This document shows, in pieces, positions 1-10,744 of a stretch of DNA of 64,000 nucleotides. The stretch comes from Hemerocallis citrina (taxonomy: Eukaryota > Streptophyta > Magnoliopsida > Asparagales > Asphodelaceae): assembly GCA_017893485.1 (NCBI GenBank), contig CM030368.1:176076504-176140503 (forward strand), read 5' to 3'. The translations under genes were made by a program, and so were the position numbers. The notes beneath the pieces were generated by a model. That model was not told the origin of the DNA, ran no database searches, and was given only the letters and a program-made list of their open reading frames with translations. The stretch's first letter is position 1. Each line of letters opens with the position of its first letter.

Positions 1-1240
1 GCCCATTTTACTACAGTTGTGTTTTTATTTCTAGAATTATACTTTTCAGATTTTCCTTGTATTAATTATTCTTATATCATTGTATTGCATGAATTAATGT
101 GTGTACGTTGCATTGCATGATCCTAGTGTCTTATTGTCACCATTCTAATTGTCCTATATCATGTTACCATTCTATTGTTTCTCTATTGTTATTATTGTTC
201 ATCTCATGTCTTATATTTACATATTGTATTGTTGCATTAATAAAATAATTAATAAGCCGGAGTTTAAGAGATTGCCTGGAGTAGTTGATGACATAGTGAC
301 TGTACACCGAAGTGTTGGCCTTATTTCCCAAAATATTGTGTACTGGAAAATGTTATTGTTATCGGTTTATTGTTGGATTACTGACACAGTATCCCAATTG
401 ATCGTGTATTGTTTTATTGTTATTGAGCCAACCAGTATGCACCAATGCTACAAATATCGTGCCATGTACATGACCTATAGAATCTTCCACTTAAGTCTAA
501 AACAAAATGAATTGTATGCATCGAACCTGTAGTATGGGATGCAGTAGTACATACATTAGTCAAGATTAAAATGAATAATAGACTTAAGGATTGACACAAC
601 ACCAACATTGCATATTGTTCCTCAATGTTTCTAGTGATATTGAATATTGGCTAAGCGTTACCGTTATTGATCATTGATTACTATTAGCGAATTTTGCATC
701 ATTGTTTATAGCCAATTGTATCAATTATCATTATTGTCCCATGTTATTGATTCCTATTGATCCATTGACTTCATTGTTATACCGTTATTCCATTATTCCC
801 TGCTTTCTCTACTTGCTGTCTATGACTTGCTGTAAGGACAATTTTTTCCCTTTTTTTAGATGAAGTGTTTACAGGTGTTGATGGAGAATTGCCTGCTGGA
901 ATTGGAGAACAAAGATTCTGAAGATTTAATGCTTTTTAGTTACTCATTATTTTATTGAACTATTGTATTGAGAATTATTACTACTGTGTTTGGGTTATTA
1001 TTGTATTGGGCTTATGTCCCAGATTTTATTATTGTTTTCAGATATTGGATTATTGTATTTGGATATTTTATATTGCTTCAATTCAAGTATTATTGTTCAT
1101 GTGATTATTATTATTGCTTGCGCAATTGTTCTGTATTGATTATATTGTTGAGTTGATCAGATAAACATGTTATAGTTGACGTTAGTCATTCGCTGGGTCA
1201 ATATTATCTACTCGTATTCTGTATTTTTGGGAAGCGGAGC
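1..1240 (+). other. AT-rich segment, possible 3' part of a long LTR
   Basis: No convincing gene. The stretch is very AT-rich with many TATTGTTATTG runs. Around 528-590 it carries GTAGTATGGGATGCA, then CATTAGT and TTAAGGATTGACA, in the same order as a conserved block in the 3' half of the five long LTRs elsewhere in the window (for example 57087-57180). I infer a diverged, truncated LTR of that family, but no terminal TTACA or target-site duplication can be assigned. Confidence 0.3.
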
Positions 1241-1276
1241 ATGAAAAAAGCTTAGGGCCAATGCGAGGGTGGTAAC

Positions 1277-1618
1277 GTGTTAGTTTGTGAAGACTATCAT
1301 CACAGGGAAGATTGTCCGATCAGTGTCTTCATGTGTTTCGAATACAAGGAGACAGGGAACAGGGTTCAGGATTGCCCTGTGAGAGAAGGGAGAATACAAG
1401 GGAGACCGTCGGCGGAGATACACCCACCTTCAAAAAGGAAGGAACAAGGTCACGCCATTATCACGATTACAGAGTCGTTGAAACTCAACAAAGAGAGACT
1501 GAAATTGAAACTAAAACTGGGGGTGACTAGGGCAGTGTCGGGGTGGCCGTTGATGGTGAAGGTGGTCACAGGGTTGAGGAATTTGTCTGATTCCTTCAAT
1601 CGTAGAAGATGGGAGTTG
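1277..1618 (+). mobile_element. LINE ORF1 remnant with decayed zinc knuckle
   Basis: Oldest host layer of the window. The frame from 1277 contains CFEYKETGNRVQDCP, which has the spacing of a CCHC zinc knuckle (C-x2-C-x4-H-x4-C) with the second Cys and the His replaced by Tyr and Asn. A second knuckle-like CEDYHHREDCP lies just before it. Some plant L1 ORF1 proteins carry zinc knuckles before a DUF4283-type domain, and such a domain resumes right after the MULE at 2705. I infer this is the N-terminal part of the same ORF1. The reading frame is broken. Confidence 0.45.
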
Positions 1619-1627
1619 TACAAATTC

Positions 1628-2695
1628 GAATATTTTTACCAAAATGATCCACTTTTTGAAAGTATTTACCAAACTGACTTACTTTTGAAACTAATTATCA
1701 GAATGACCCACTCGCTATCCCATATAGCGAGTTTGGTCAAAACCTCATCGCTATCTGAGATAGCGAGTGTATGTTGAGATGTTAAAATTGAAGAAAAATA
1801 CCAAGTTTAGACTCGCTATCTCAGATAGAGATAGCAAGTTTGGTGAAAACATCATTACTATCTGAGATAGCGATTGTATGTTGAGTTGTTTCTCCACCAC
1901 TTGGAGAAAAAACTTAAATAAAAATACCAAGTTAAGACTCGCTAGCACATATAACAACTGTGTTTGTACCATGCTCGCTAACTGAGATAGCGAGTGTCGA
2001 TTAGGGAGGTTTTTAAAGATTCACTGTTTCGCTATCTTCACTTCTCTCTTTCCATTATGGGTTTAGGGTTTTGAGAGTAGGAGGAAAGAGGAATGTGAGG
2101 GGATGAAGAGAATCCCTTGAGATTTCGAAAATCTTTGTGGGTGAGAACACGAATTTGGAAGCTAAGATTTTGGAGTTGGGAGAGAGAGTGGATAGATAAG
2201 TGAAGAGGAGAATTTAAAGAGAGAAGTGAGAGAGAGAGAGCGAAACAGCGACTGTATAAAAAATTCTCCAATCTAAACTCGTTATCTCAGTTAGCGAGTG
2301 TACTATAAATACACTCGCTATCTAAGATAGCGAGTCTAAACTTGGTATTTTTTTTTCAAGACCATACACTCGCTATCTCAGTTAGCGAGTGTGGTACAAA
2401 CACACTCGCTATCTGAGATAGCAGTATAAACTTGGTAAAAAAAAAATTTCAAGACCATACACTCGCTATCTCAGTTAGCAAGTGTAGTACAAACAAATGC
2501 GCTATCTGAGATGGTGATTCTAAACTTGGCATTTTCTTTAATTTTTCTTCAATTTGTGGATAAATATCTTACCATACACTCGCTATAGCAGTGATGTTTT
2601 CACTATAGATAGCGGGTTGGTCATTTTGGTAATTAGTTTCAAAAGTGGGTCGGTTTGGTAAATACTTGCAAAAGTGGGTCATTTTGGGAAAAACC
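1628..2695. mobile_element. Non-autonomous Mutator-like element (MULE-1)
   Basis: Inverted termini of about 85-90 bp begin GAATATTTTTACCAAAATGA on the left and match the reverse complement of the right end (outer edge at 2695). A perfect 9 bp target duplication TACAAATTC flanks it (1619-1627 and 2696-2704). Nine-bp duplications and long termini are typical of Mutator-like elements. It has no transposase. The body (about 1711-2610) is filled with palindromic TCGCTATCT-AGATAGCGA units, and the centre (2030-2260) resembles a captured 5'UTR. Its outer TIR motif (ACCCACTT..AAA..TATTTACC) recurs in both larger MULEs. Confidence 0.85.
1711..2610. repeat. Palindromic TCGCTATCT/AGATAGCGA repeats
   Basis: At least eight copies of a roughly 22-25 bp palindrome built on CTCGCTATCT(C/G)AGATAGCGAG occur in both halves of MULE-1, separated by AT-rich spacers such as CTAAACTTGGTA and AAGACCATACA. 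Variants with TTAGCGAG (mutated arm) alternate with perfect ones. They are not CRISPR: spacers are themselves repeated and lie symmetrically around the element centre. Confidence 0.8.
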
Positions 2696-2704
2696 TACAA
2701 ATTC

Positions 2705-3426
2705 ACAAACCACTTGGTTGCAGAGTTCCCGATGAGCGAGGGGGTAGTGGCCCTGGCTAGAAGAGACGAGGTAAAAAAAATTATCGAAGCTTGGTATGGC
2801 ATCAATATCAAGCCATGGACGGGAGATGAAGGGGTTGTTGTTCAAGACTTGCCGATACAGGTCTACGTGATGCTCGTCAGACTTCCCTGTTATTGTTGGG
2901 AAATCGGTGGAATACAGGACGTGGTGCGCAAGTTTGGGGTGGTAATGGAGTCGATAAAGAAATGGCGAGGTTGAATGGAGGCATCGCTAGGTTTTTGATG
3001 AGTTGTCAAAGTCTCGAAAATATCCCGACGGTGATTAGAATAATGGTGGAGAATAGACTATACCACGTCGAAGTGGTTATCAAGGAGATGGAACTCAGAG
3101 GGTTGAGGAGGTGGTGGCGAAAGCATCAGTGAGTAAACGCCTATTCTCAGATGACAAGTTCGAGAAAGCACGGTCTTGGGCGGAGGTGGTCGACTCAGGT
3201 AGCGGAAAGATGGTGGGTTCAGGTAGTAAAGAGTTGGGGAAGAAGACGGGTTCGAATTTGGACCAGGGTGAACAGGGTTTGGGGTTGGTCAATCTGGTTG
3301 AACCTGGTGAGGGGCAGATCGGGAGGAAATCAAGTGGAGGAGAGAGAACTTGAGGCATTCTCTTTTGGAAAGTCAGCTAGTCACTTTTCCCATGAGGGGG
3401 GCCCACCGGTACGATAGAATGAATTA
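2705..3426 (+). pseudogene. LINE ORF1 fragment, DUF4283-like region
   Basis: Reads in shifting frames as an ORF1 (gag-like, RNA-binding) protein of a plant L1-type LINE. Visible parts include VAEFPMSEGVVALARRDEV, then QDLPIQVYVMLVRLPCYCWE, VVRKFGVVMES and, after a frame change, ARFLMSCQSLENIPTVIRIM. Hydrophobic spacing and the pattern (VRLPxxxWE...VxRKFG...ARFLM....IPxxIRIMV) fit the DUF4283 region of LINE ORF1. The rest is hydrophilic and Gly/Ser-rich. Frame changes near 2970 and 3110 make it non-functional. The MITE at 3427 cuts it. Confidence 0.6.
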
Positions 3427-4094
3427 GAGCATCAACTATCTTTTTTTAAAAACTCAAAATTTAGCAATTGAGTAGAAAAAATCGACAATTATCGTTCGCT
3501 AAACCCAAAAGTTAGAATAGGATTGAATAGTAGATCGCTAAAGATAGTAACGGGTGTAGAAAACTTCTAAATATAGAAGACGGGGAATCAAGCTTTGTCT
3601 GTTTTTTTTTAATATGGTCGGACGAAAGATGATTTTCCGTCCGAAAACTTTTTCAGAAACTTTTTCCCTAAAAATTACGAAAATGCCACTTAAATACTTA
3701 CAAAATTGTCATTACTTATTTACGAAAATACCATTTAAAAAAATAAAAATAAAAAATCGGATGGATCCGTCCAATCACTTCTCCTATAAACTTTTCTTTC
3801 ACATATTACGAAAATGCCATTATTTATTTACCAAAATGTCATTTAAAAATTTTTTTAAAAAAAAAGATCGGACGGAAGAAGATCTACCGTCCGATTACTT
3901 TTTCCCAACTAAAATGCCATTACTTATTTAATATAAAGCTATTTTTTAAAAACAGCGAAAGACGGATGAAGATCATCCGACTGATTTTTTTATTTTTTAT
4001 TTTTCCAAACAGAAACGATTGCAGCGCTCTTCGACGATTGCTAAATGCTAAATGCTATATATGAAATTTGCAGCCTAAACGATAGTGGATGCTC
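3427..4094. mobile_element. PIF/Harbinger-type MITE, 668 bp
   Basis: Inverted termini GAGCATCAACTATC.../...GATAGTGGATGCTC and a TTA target duplication (3424-3426 and 4095-4097) fit PIF/Harbinger-derived MITEs. No coding capacity. Inside are imperfect palindromes around CGGACG/CGTCCG (about 3622-3646, 3757-3773, 3869-3893), the same design as the MITEs at 7439 and 61820. Confidence 0.8.
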
Positions 4095-4183
4095 TTACAC
4101 GCAACATGCTGCCAAACCTAGAACCTAATGCAGGGATTGTTCCACTTCACATGGTGGGGGCCACCGAGTCCGAGAAGATTGAG
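4095..4183 (+). mobile_element. LINE fragment between MITE and MULE
   Basis: Ninety bases of host LINE exposed between two insertions. It includes the left 9 bp duplication AAGATTGAG (4175-4183) of the next MULE, and the right copy (31937-31945) leads back into LINE-like sequence. No protein motif is readable at this length. Confidence 0.5.
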
Positions 4184-4560
4184 GATTTTTTTCTGTACTG
4201 ACCCAATTTTTCAAAATATTGATCAACCTGACCCATTTTTGAAAATATTTACCCAACTGACCCAGTTTGGACACGTCAACATTAACCGCTATTGGAAATA
4301 ACGACATATGTTATTTATATGTCATTGTTTTCAACAGCAGCATCTCTAAAAAATGAATTTCACATGCCGTTATTTTGAGTAACGACATCAGTTAACTTCT
4401 TCACAATCGTGTACTCTTTGACTTGAAAAAAATTACAAGTGTAAAAAAATCTTATAGCTAATTTTGCTATCCCCAACAACAGCATTCGTATTACTGATGC
4501 CGTTGTTGGAGATAGCGGCATCAGCTATAATAGCGGTTATATATAAATAGTGGTCCCCTT
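4184..4560 (+). repeat. Left terminal inverted repeat of MULE-2
   Basis: Pairs over nearly its whole length with 31560-31936. The outer 100 bp carry ACCCAATTTTTCAAAATATT-type motifs shared with MULE-1 and MULE-3. The inner part carries repeated GATAGCGGCATCAG-like segments. A CT-rich 5'UTR-like stretch follows at 4560-4790. Confidence 0.85.
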
Positions 4561-4794
4561 TTCTCTTTCTCCTTTCACTTTAGATCTTTTTTCCACCCAC
4601 TTCCGAACCTAAAACCCTAAAACTCCAAATCCAAGTAATTGCTTCCTTTCAAACTCAATATCTCCTACCCCCCTCCCCCTCTCTCACCGAAATTCAAATC
4701 CCCCATTCTAAAAATCTCCAACATTGTATTGTGTCATCTCATTCTTCATCCACGACATATTTTCAAACTATTCAAGTGACGGTCTAATTTGAAG

Positions 4795-4881
4795 GTATTT
4801 TTAAACCATAAGTTTTACATGTATGCATAGGTTATGCTTGTGAGTAGTTAATGACTTGAATATGTATCCATTTATGTTTAG
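4795..4881 (+). other. 5'UTR intron of the MULE-2 transposase gene
   Basis: An AAG|GTATTT donor at 4795 and a TTTAG acceptor ending at 4881 frame a short intron just upstream of the transposase reading frame. MULE-3 has the same arrangement on the minus strand (donor at 62421, acceptor at 61810), which supports a real conserved intron. Confidence 0.55.
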
Positions 4882-6120
4882 GTGTGAATTATGATATACC
4901 TATTTGGTTATATTTTGGGAATGAAATAATTCGAGATCCGAAGATTGGATATTGTTATAGCGATGTTGAACCGGTCATTATTTGGGCTCCTCGTAACTTT
5001 ATATACACACAACTAGTAGATAAGAAATTTGAAGTTACGAATTGGGATAGAGGTGAATGAAGTGACAAAATCAAAGCCCGTTATGCTACTAGTGAAGGAG
5101 AAGGACAATAATTTATGGTGGTGCCTATAGATAATGATAATGCACTAAGGTCCATGATTGCTATGACACTTGATCCAAATTGTAGTTGGACTGCATTGGA
5201 GTTATATATTGAGCAAATTAAGCTTCCAAACACTAGGCCATTTGTTATTCAAAGTCCAAGCCCCGTTAGGAATTTGAAACCATTTGCCAAGTCACATGCA
5301 AGAATCCCAAATACACAAGTTGACATTATCACAACTCCAACAGAACCTATTACCACAGAATATGAGCCGGTACATCCTTTGACCTCGACACAAAGTATTT
5401 TCCACACTGACATGGTCATGCAAGACTTTGACAATACCATTATTAAACACGATTTGGTAGAAGAGGAAGAAGATGAGGATCAAGGGCTTGAAGTTGAGGA
5501 TGACGAGGATGGAAGAGAAGGTCTGGTTAATGATGTTAACGTTAATGTATACATTAATAATGTGGTGTCACCAAATCAATCCATTAATGCATTTGTACAT
5601 GAGGCTCAGTCGAGTGAATGGATGACCCGTGCAACTGTACATGAACATACACAGTCTTCCATCGGCTCTTCGAACACTGATGAACTCTCCATTGGTCAAA
5701 GATTTCCAACTAAAGATAGTATACAATATCAAGTTAAAATGTACTCCGTGAAGAACCATCGAAAATTCGTGACGGTGAAATTGACCTCAAGTTTATACTA
5801 TGTCAAATGTAAATACGCACCGAACAAGCATACACCCGATGAGATTGCAAAAAATCTGGAGCTTGTAAATGAAGTGGGTTGTCCATAGAGATTGAGTGCA
5901 ATTGTTCCCAAAGGGCAATCTTTTTTCGTAGTGAAGAACATTGAAGGTCCGCATACATGTGTGAATCCGACATTGAATCAAGATCATAGTAAAATTTATT
6001 CTAAGATTATATCAACGATGATATTGAATGTTGTGAAGGCACAATTATGAGTAACATCAAGGGCCATAATTGATATAGTCAAGCTTCAGTTCAATTACAC
6101 TATGTTCTCCTAAAGGAGCC
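4882..6120 (+). pseudogene. MuDR-type MULE transposase, N-terminal part only
   Basis: MULE transposases cut and join element ends. Only the N-terminus remains. From 4896 the frame reads IPIWLYFGNEIIRDPK, has stops near 5060 and 5113, then is open from 5115 to 5888. An acidic linker (EEEEDEDQGLEVEDDEDG) precedes a DBD_Tnp_Mut (MuDR) domain: IGQRFPTKDSIQYQVKMYS, then KNHRKFV, YYVKCKYAP, and after a stop at 5888, RLSAIVPKGQSFFVVKNIEG and HTC. The WRKY-GCM1-like zinc-binding pattern ends at HTC. The DDE catalytic domain and SWIM finger that normally follow are absent; the PMD gene begins instead from the other strand. Homologous to the minus-strand fragment at 61390-61809. Confidence 0.75.
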
Positions 6121-6149
6121 CATAGCACTACGTTCTCCTTAACCACCCC

Positions 6150-6599
6150 CATGCATTTGAAAGAACCGTTATTCGGGGATGGCCGAGGTGTATCTGTTCC
6201 CAACACCAAATCTGTATATCCCAATCAGCCCAGTAATTTGAATCGACCTCATTTCATAGTTTCACAAAGCAGAGTAAAGAGAAGCCAACACCGCACTTCC
6301 CCAACTATAACGTCACACTTCCCCAGTCCTTTGTATATCGGCAATCAAGGGAAGGTACATTAGATGGATGACATCACCCGACGAATTCAGCATGAGAACA
6401 CCACCAATCATACTAATTAAATAAGCCCGAGTGTAATATTGCACTTGAAATTCGGTCAGTTCATCTCCTAAACTATTGTTGAACTCTTGATAGAGCCACG
6501 AACGCCGGATTGATTCGCCGACAAAAACACATTTGTCATCCTCTTCAACCTTTCTCCCTAGATAATCTCTAACTAACATAACTTTGTTAAACATGATTT
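6150..6599 (-). pseudogene. Plant mobile domain gene, C-terminal piece (MULE-2)
   Basis: Reads on the minus strand as the central/C-terminal plant mobile domain: GRKVEEDDKCVFVGESIRRS, YYTRAYLISMIGGVLMLNSS, GDVIHLMYLPLIADIQRTGE, followed out of frame by a GSAVLASLY-like segment. This pattern (YTRAYxLxxxGGxLxxxxSGxxxxLxYLPLL) defines the domain found in MAIN/MAIL1 proteins and several plant transposons. It continues a reading frame interrupted by solo LTR A. Stops and frame changes occur after 6313. It points towards the transposase gene. Confidence 0.75.
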
Positions 6600-6651
6600 T
6601 GTAACACCCCGCAAAATTGAGTTATGACAATTTTGCTCATGGGTGTTATGC
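6600..6651. repeat. 5'-terminal hairpin of LTR A
   Basis: ACACCCcGCAAAATTG is followed after 8 nt by CAATTTTGCtcatGGGTGTTA, giving a long imperfect hairpin that includes the LTR terminus. LTR E has the same structure at 53624-53672; copies C, D and B do not show it clearly. Confidence 0.6.
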
Positions 6652-6813
6652 ACAAATATTTTGTACTGTTACGGGTAATGTCTGTAACATATTTTAATAT
6701 AAACATCATACGTATTTTGTACTTTGACTATTTATACATTTTCTGTCTTCTCAAAATTCATTTTTATCCTATTTGAGCCAATTCAAATATTAAGTCTTAT
6801 CTTTGTGTTTTTT

Positions 6814-7153
6814 ACGTGTATTGCACGTATTTTCAATACACGTGACGATTATGTATATTCCACTGTTACGTGTAATATTTCTATGTATTTCAATTATTTA
6901 ATTTTATAACTTGTTCGAATTCATTTTATAAATTGAAATTTATTTTTCTCATATTTTGACTTAAATATATTTATGTGTGATGCACGTATTTTCTATGTGC
7001 ATGTTGATTACATTGTTGCATGTATAAAATTAATAAAATATATTTTTTGCATGTTGTATTTTGATTATTTATAAATATTTTTCCGTTGATCAAATCCATT
7101 TTTGTATTTGAATATTTATTTTACGTGCGACGCACGTGTTTGCCATGCACGTG
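6814..7153 (+). promoter_or_regulatory. Phased ACGT (G-box-like) array in LTR A
   Basis: ACGT cores at 6814 and 6825, and at 7123 and 7134, are exactly 11 bp apart; the second pair reads ACGTGCGACGCACGTG. Between them, ATGT-ACGT-ATGT cores at 6973, 6984 and 6995 keep the same 11 bp phase and look like CpG-decayed versions. ACGT cores are bound by bZIP and bHLH factors in plants. Confidence 0.55.
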
Positions 7154-7438
7154 TTAATTATATTCTTTTTCAAAAAAATAAAAATAAAACAAAATTTATG
7201 AAGTGTGTGTGTTTATTTGTACATGAAGCTTTAACTATAATTAAATTAAACTAGTTTTTATTAAACATATGAAAATTCTATAAAATCAAATTCCAAAGTG
7301 TTTTCACGTGCATTGAACACAAAATCAAGCCAGCTCCCATGTTGTGTTTGACCGGGTCTTTGGCCGAGTGAGATGAGTGAAGGTGAGTGGATTAGTGGGA
7401 AGTTAACTAAACACCCACTTAATTAATCACCCTTATAA

Positions 7439-8331
7439 GAGCATCTGTAGTCGTTGAACGGTAAAATATGGATATATGGATAAATAGATATAGATATCGT
7501 AGTTTTGCTGTAGTCGTTGAGAGCTATATTTTAGCTTTCTATTCATATTAAAATACGCGACGGCACATGATGTGCCGTCTGAAGATAAAAAAATACAAAA
7601 AAATTAAAAATCAGGTGGGACGGCACATAATGTGCCGTCCGAACGCTGAAATAATTTTTTTTTTTTTTTTATAGGCGAGACGGCACATGATGTGCCGTCT
7701 GACCAGAAAAAACAAAAAAAAATTGCCCCCTTAAATCCTGGACGGCACATAATGTGCCGTCCTACACTCATCCAAAATTAACACCGCTAATACTAATTAA
7801 TACTAATATAGACAGATTATAGACACTAATTAATACTAATATAGACACTAATTAATACTATTAATACTAATTAATACTAATATAGACACTCTGCAGATTA
7901 TAGACACTAATTAATACTAATATAGACACTAATTAATACTATTAATACTAATTAAAACTAATATAGACACTAATTAATACTATTAATACTAATTAAAAAA
8001 AGAACAATGGGACGGCACATAATGTGCCGTCCGGTGGGGGTTTTTTTTGAATTTTTTTAATGCGGTTTGGAATTAAAAATTGAATAAAATAGATTATTTA
8101 CGAATGGGACGGCACATTATGTGCCGTCCGACGAAAAAAAAAATAATTTTTTTTTTGGGACGGCACATGATGTGCCGTGCGCCAAATATGCATATCGTCT
8201 ATGCGGATTGCTAAATATAGCAATCTACTGTAGCGATTTATCCAAAATATGGATAAATAACTAACGACTGCAGCGACTTTTTATGGATAATATGCATATT
8301 ATCCATAAATAGCTAACGACTACAGATGCTC
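7439..8331. mobile_element. PIF/Harbinger-type MITE with seven identical-type palindromes
   Basis: Termini GAGCATCTGTAGTCGTT/AACGACTACAGATGCTC with a TAA duplication (7436-7438 and 8332-8334). The body carries seven 22 bp palindromes GACGGCACAT(N)ATGTGCCGTC at 7559, 7619, 7679, 7741, 8011, 8108 and 8159, the first four about 60 bp apart, plus a TACTAATTAATA repeat block (7785-7995). It sits inside the TATA region of LTR A: the pre-insertion sequence would read CCTTATAAACC. Confidence 0.85.
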
Positions 8332-8470
8332 TAAACCAATCCGGGACCAAGCCAGAGGAAGGAAAATTTTCTTTTTTCATTTTCTGCTGTTGGGTTATTA
8401 TGGAGCCTTCATGGCTTGCTTTGGGAGTTTGTATTTTGAGGAGGCTTGGTGATCTTTCTAGGAGTTATCC

Positions 8471-8482
8471 TTTAAGGTGGGC
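8471..8482 (+). other. Splice-donor-like site in LTR A
   Basis: TTTAAG|GTGGGCG lies downstream of the former TATA region, at the same place as AAG|GTGGGC in LTR C (37840) and AAG|GTGGGT in LTR E (54801). Inferred donor of an LTR-internal intron. Confidence 0.4.
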
Positions 8483-9144
8483 GCTTCTTTTACTTTCTAA
8501 TTGTTTGTAGAATGCATGCTTAGATAAAATGTGCTTGAAATAGGAAATTGGTATGAGTTCTTTAATTTCTGAAACTTCTATATGATGCATGTTCATCTAG
8601 AGTGTTTAGTAGTAGATGGATATGAGAAATTAATACTTCCTAATTTAAAAGTAAAATTTTCATATAGTCAACTATAAATATTGTTAGAGTAATTTTGTAG
8701 TCATGTCATGCGTATTGTAGCATGCCATGATTAGATTACGTATATAAATTGTATGTGTATACAAAGTTGTTAAATTATGCCTAAAAATTGTATAAATATT
8801 GGGGTAGATTATAATTCAGTAGGGAGATGAGAATTCTCCATAAACTCAGAAAAATTGTTAAAAGAAAAATACATTCACGCTTATTTGTTATAAAGAGTAG
8901 TCATGTTGATTAATAAAAGCATGTGTATAAAAGCTCTCAAAATTACCATTTAAATTATTTGTGTATAACTTCACTCTATATAGATAAAATCAGTGAGAAA
9001 TCATTTCTGAAAATCTAGGAATGTATTTTATGAGCAAATAATTATGAGGGAAAACGATAGAAATCAAAATATATAAATAAATTAAAATGAGAAGGAAATA
9101 GAGAGTTGGGTTAAAAGATTTTGAACCCATATATTATCATAATA

Positions 9145-9232
9145 GAGCATTTGGCCTAGTGGTTAGTGCGGGGTTTTGGGGGGACAGCCTGGTCTCGGGT
9201 TCGAAGACGGCTCTGCCCTTTGAATTTTTTTT
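9145..9232 (+). ncRNA. tRNA-like Pol III module 1 in LTR A
   Basis: A box TGGCCTAGTGG (9152-9162) and B box GGTTCGAAGAC (9198-9208) lie 46 nt apart, tRNA-like geometry, with eight Ts at 9225-9232. Acceptor and T stems do not pair well, so it is not a functional tRNA; only the internal-promoter boxes and terminator are kept. Transcription is not shown. Confidence 0.45.
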
Positions 9233-9293
9233 GGAATTTAATGAATTCACGTTCGGGGTTATGAAAGGAACTCCGTATGGTTTCTATCACCGA

Positions 9294-9390
9294 AGCGAGT
9301 TGGCTTAGTGGTTTGGCTTGCGGTTGGCTGCCTACTGGCCTTGGGTTCGAGCCCGACCATACACAGAATTGTGTTTTAACTTTCTTTTTT
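9294..9390 (+). ncRNA. tRNA-like Pol III module 2 in LTR A
   Basis: A box TGGCTTAGTGG (9301-9311), B box GGTTCGAGCCC (9344-9354) at 43 nt spacing, then TTTT at 9374 and TTTTTT at 9385-9390. Both boxes match plant consensus closely. Lies 146 bp after the B box of module 1. Confidence 0.5.
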
Positions 9391-10189
9391 GGAGTTTTTC
9401 AAGCTTTTAAAATTTGAGAAAATATGTATTAATATTCTAAAGTATTATTAGAGCCTTTAAAAATAACTCCGCACATTTTAAAGATCTATTATGGGAATTA
9501 GAAGTTATATTCACCTCAAATAATATATGTTTCGAATTCAAAGGATTATGCATGATTAAAAAGATTTAAGAGTTGGGTGTAGTATACAAATTTAGAACTC
9601 ACCTATGTGGAATTGCATGGATATTAATCTATTGGTTTAAGTAAAGAATTAAGATGAAATACGAAATCTATAGTCAATTTTAGTATCAAAAATTTGGTGT
9701 TAAGAAATATATTTGAAGTGTAGGAATATGAAAAGGTTCTACCAACAAAAGAAAAGGGGGCTTTGAATATTATTAAAGTGAATAGTTTGGTTTGTTAACC
9801 GAGAAATTGTCTACAAGAATTTGATTTGATAAATTGTTATTGAATGTTGCTATAAGATGTTGAATACTTCGTAATCTATAAACATAAAGAAAGTGGATAA
9901 AGAAGAAATGATGAATAATGAATGAAATGTTTATGTTGGGGTTAGATGTAACCTAAGTGACCTCTATATTGAGATGGTTGTTGGAATCTAGAGACTGAGC
10001 GAGACCCGTAGTGACCGGCAATTTGTGAATAAAGAAATTTGAGAAGTAGCCAGTGTGGGCTAATATTCCCGTGTGTTGAATTAAGTCCGGTAGGGTAAGC
10101 TAGTTTTATGTTGTGATGATTATAATTAAACCTAAGGATAGGCACTAGGAGAAGTTGTGACGAGACCTGGGCAAACATAAGTGGGACGT

Positions 10190-10450
10190 GTCTATATAGT
10201 CAGACAGTGGATTCTTGAACTGTGGTTGCTTGGGGGTGAGACAAGCCTCAATTAAATACGGGACTACGATTGATTTGACAGTGGATCGGGATCGTGAATA
10301 GTCGGGCAGATGGGAGGCAGATCACCAAGATATATGTATGCCGGGGCTAAAGCGTCACTTACAGGATGTTCGCACGACGAGAATTTTTGTATAGTCTGAC
10401 GGTGGATTTCAGGATTGGAGTCCGTACTCGTGGAATGTCTAAACCTTGCT
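10190..10450 (+). repeat. Diverged minisatellite in LTR A
   Basis: Three imperfect units around TATAGTC(A/T)GACAGTGGATT and GACGGTGGATT. Related units occur in LTR E (56720-56970), inverted in D (42588-42930) and B (11845-12560), so this is a family character. Confidence 0.55.
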
Positions 10451-10716
10451 TTTGTTACCGTAGTAGAATTTTCATAATGATGGATTGAACCCTATAATGA
10501 GGAGTACGATAAAGGCTTGCCTTCAGATCTATATAGTATGGGATGCATGGAATCCGAACAAGTATGCATTAGTGTCATCGTAGTGTAAATATCAGCATTA
10601 GACATTAAGTTCATATCATACAGTGACATGTTTAGGATAGTTACTTTTCCTACTTTATTATGCATTCAAGTTTGTGTTTGCTAAAGTAAGAGAATCGCTG
10701 TATTATAGCATTGCAT

Positions 10717-10744
10717 CAGTTGTATACAACTGACGTGCCCACAG
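10717..10744 (+). promoter_or_regulatory. Palindrome plus acceptor-like site in LTR A
   Basis: The perfect palindrome CAGTTGTATACAACTG is followed by ACGTGCCCACAG. The same pair occurs in C (40105-40132) and E (57301-57328) and inverted in D (42232-42259). The CCCACAG end fits a 3' splice site; this is inference. Confidence 0.55.

Noticed and set aside
1711..2610. CRISPR-like array of short repeats
   Set aside because: Repeats are palindromic and symmetric inside a TIR-bounded element, spacers are repetitive, and the context is plant nuclear DNA.
6313..6594. An independent short gene
   Set aside because: It is the C-terminal part of the PMD gene cut by LTR A; the ATG near 6594 is internal.
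9145..9390. True tRNA genes
   Set aside because: A and B boxes are good but acceptor and T stems do not pair and no sensible anticodon arm is seen; listed only as tRNA-like modules.
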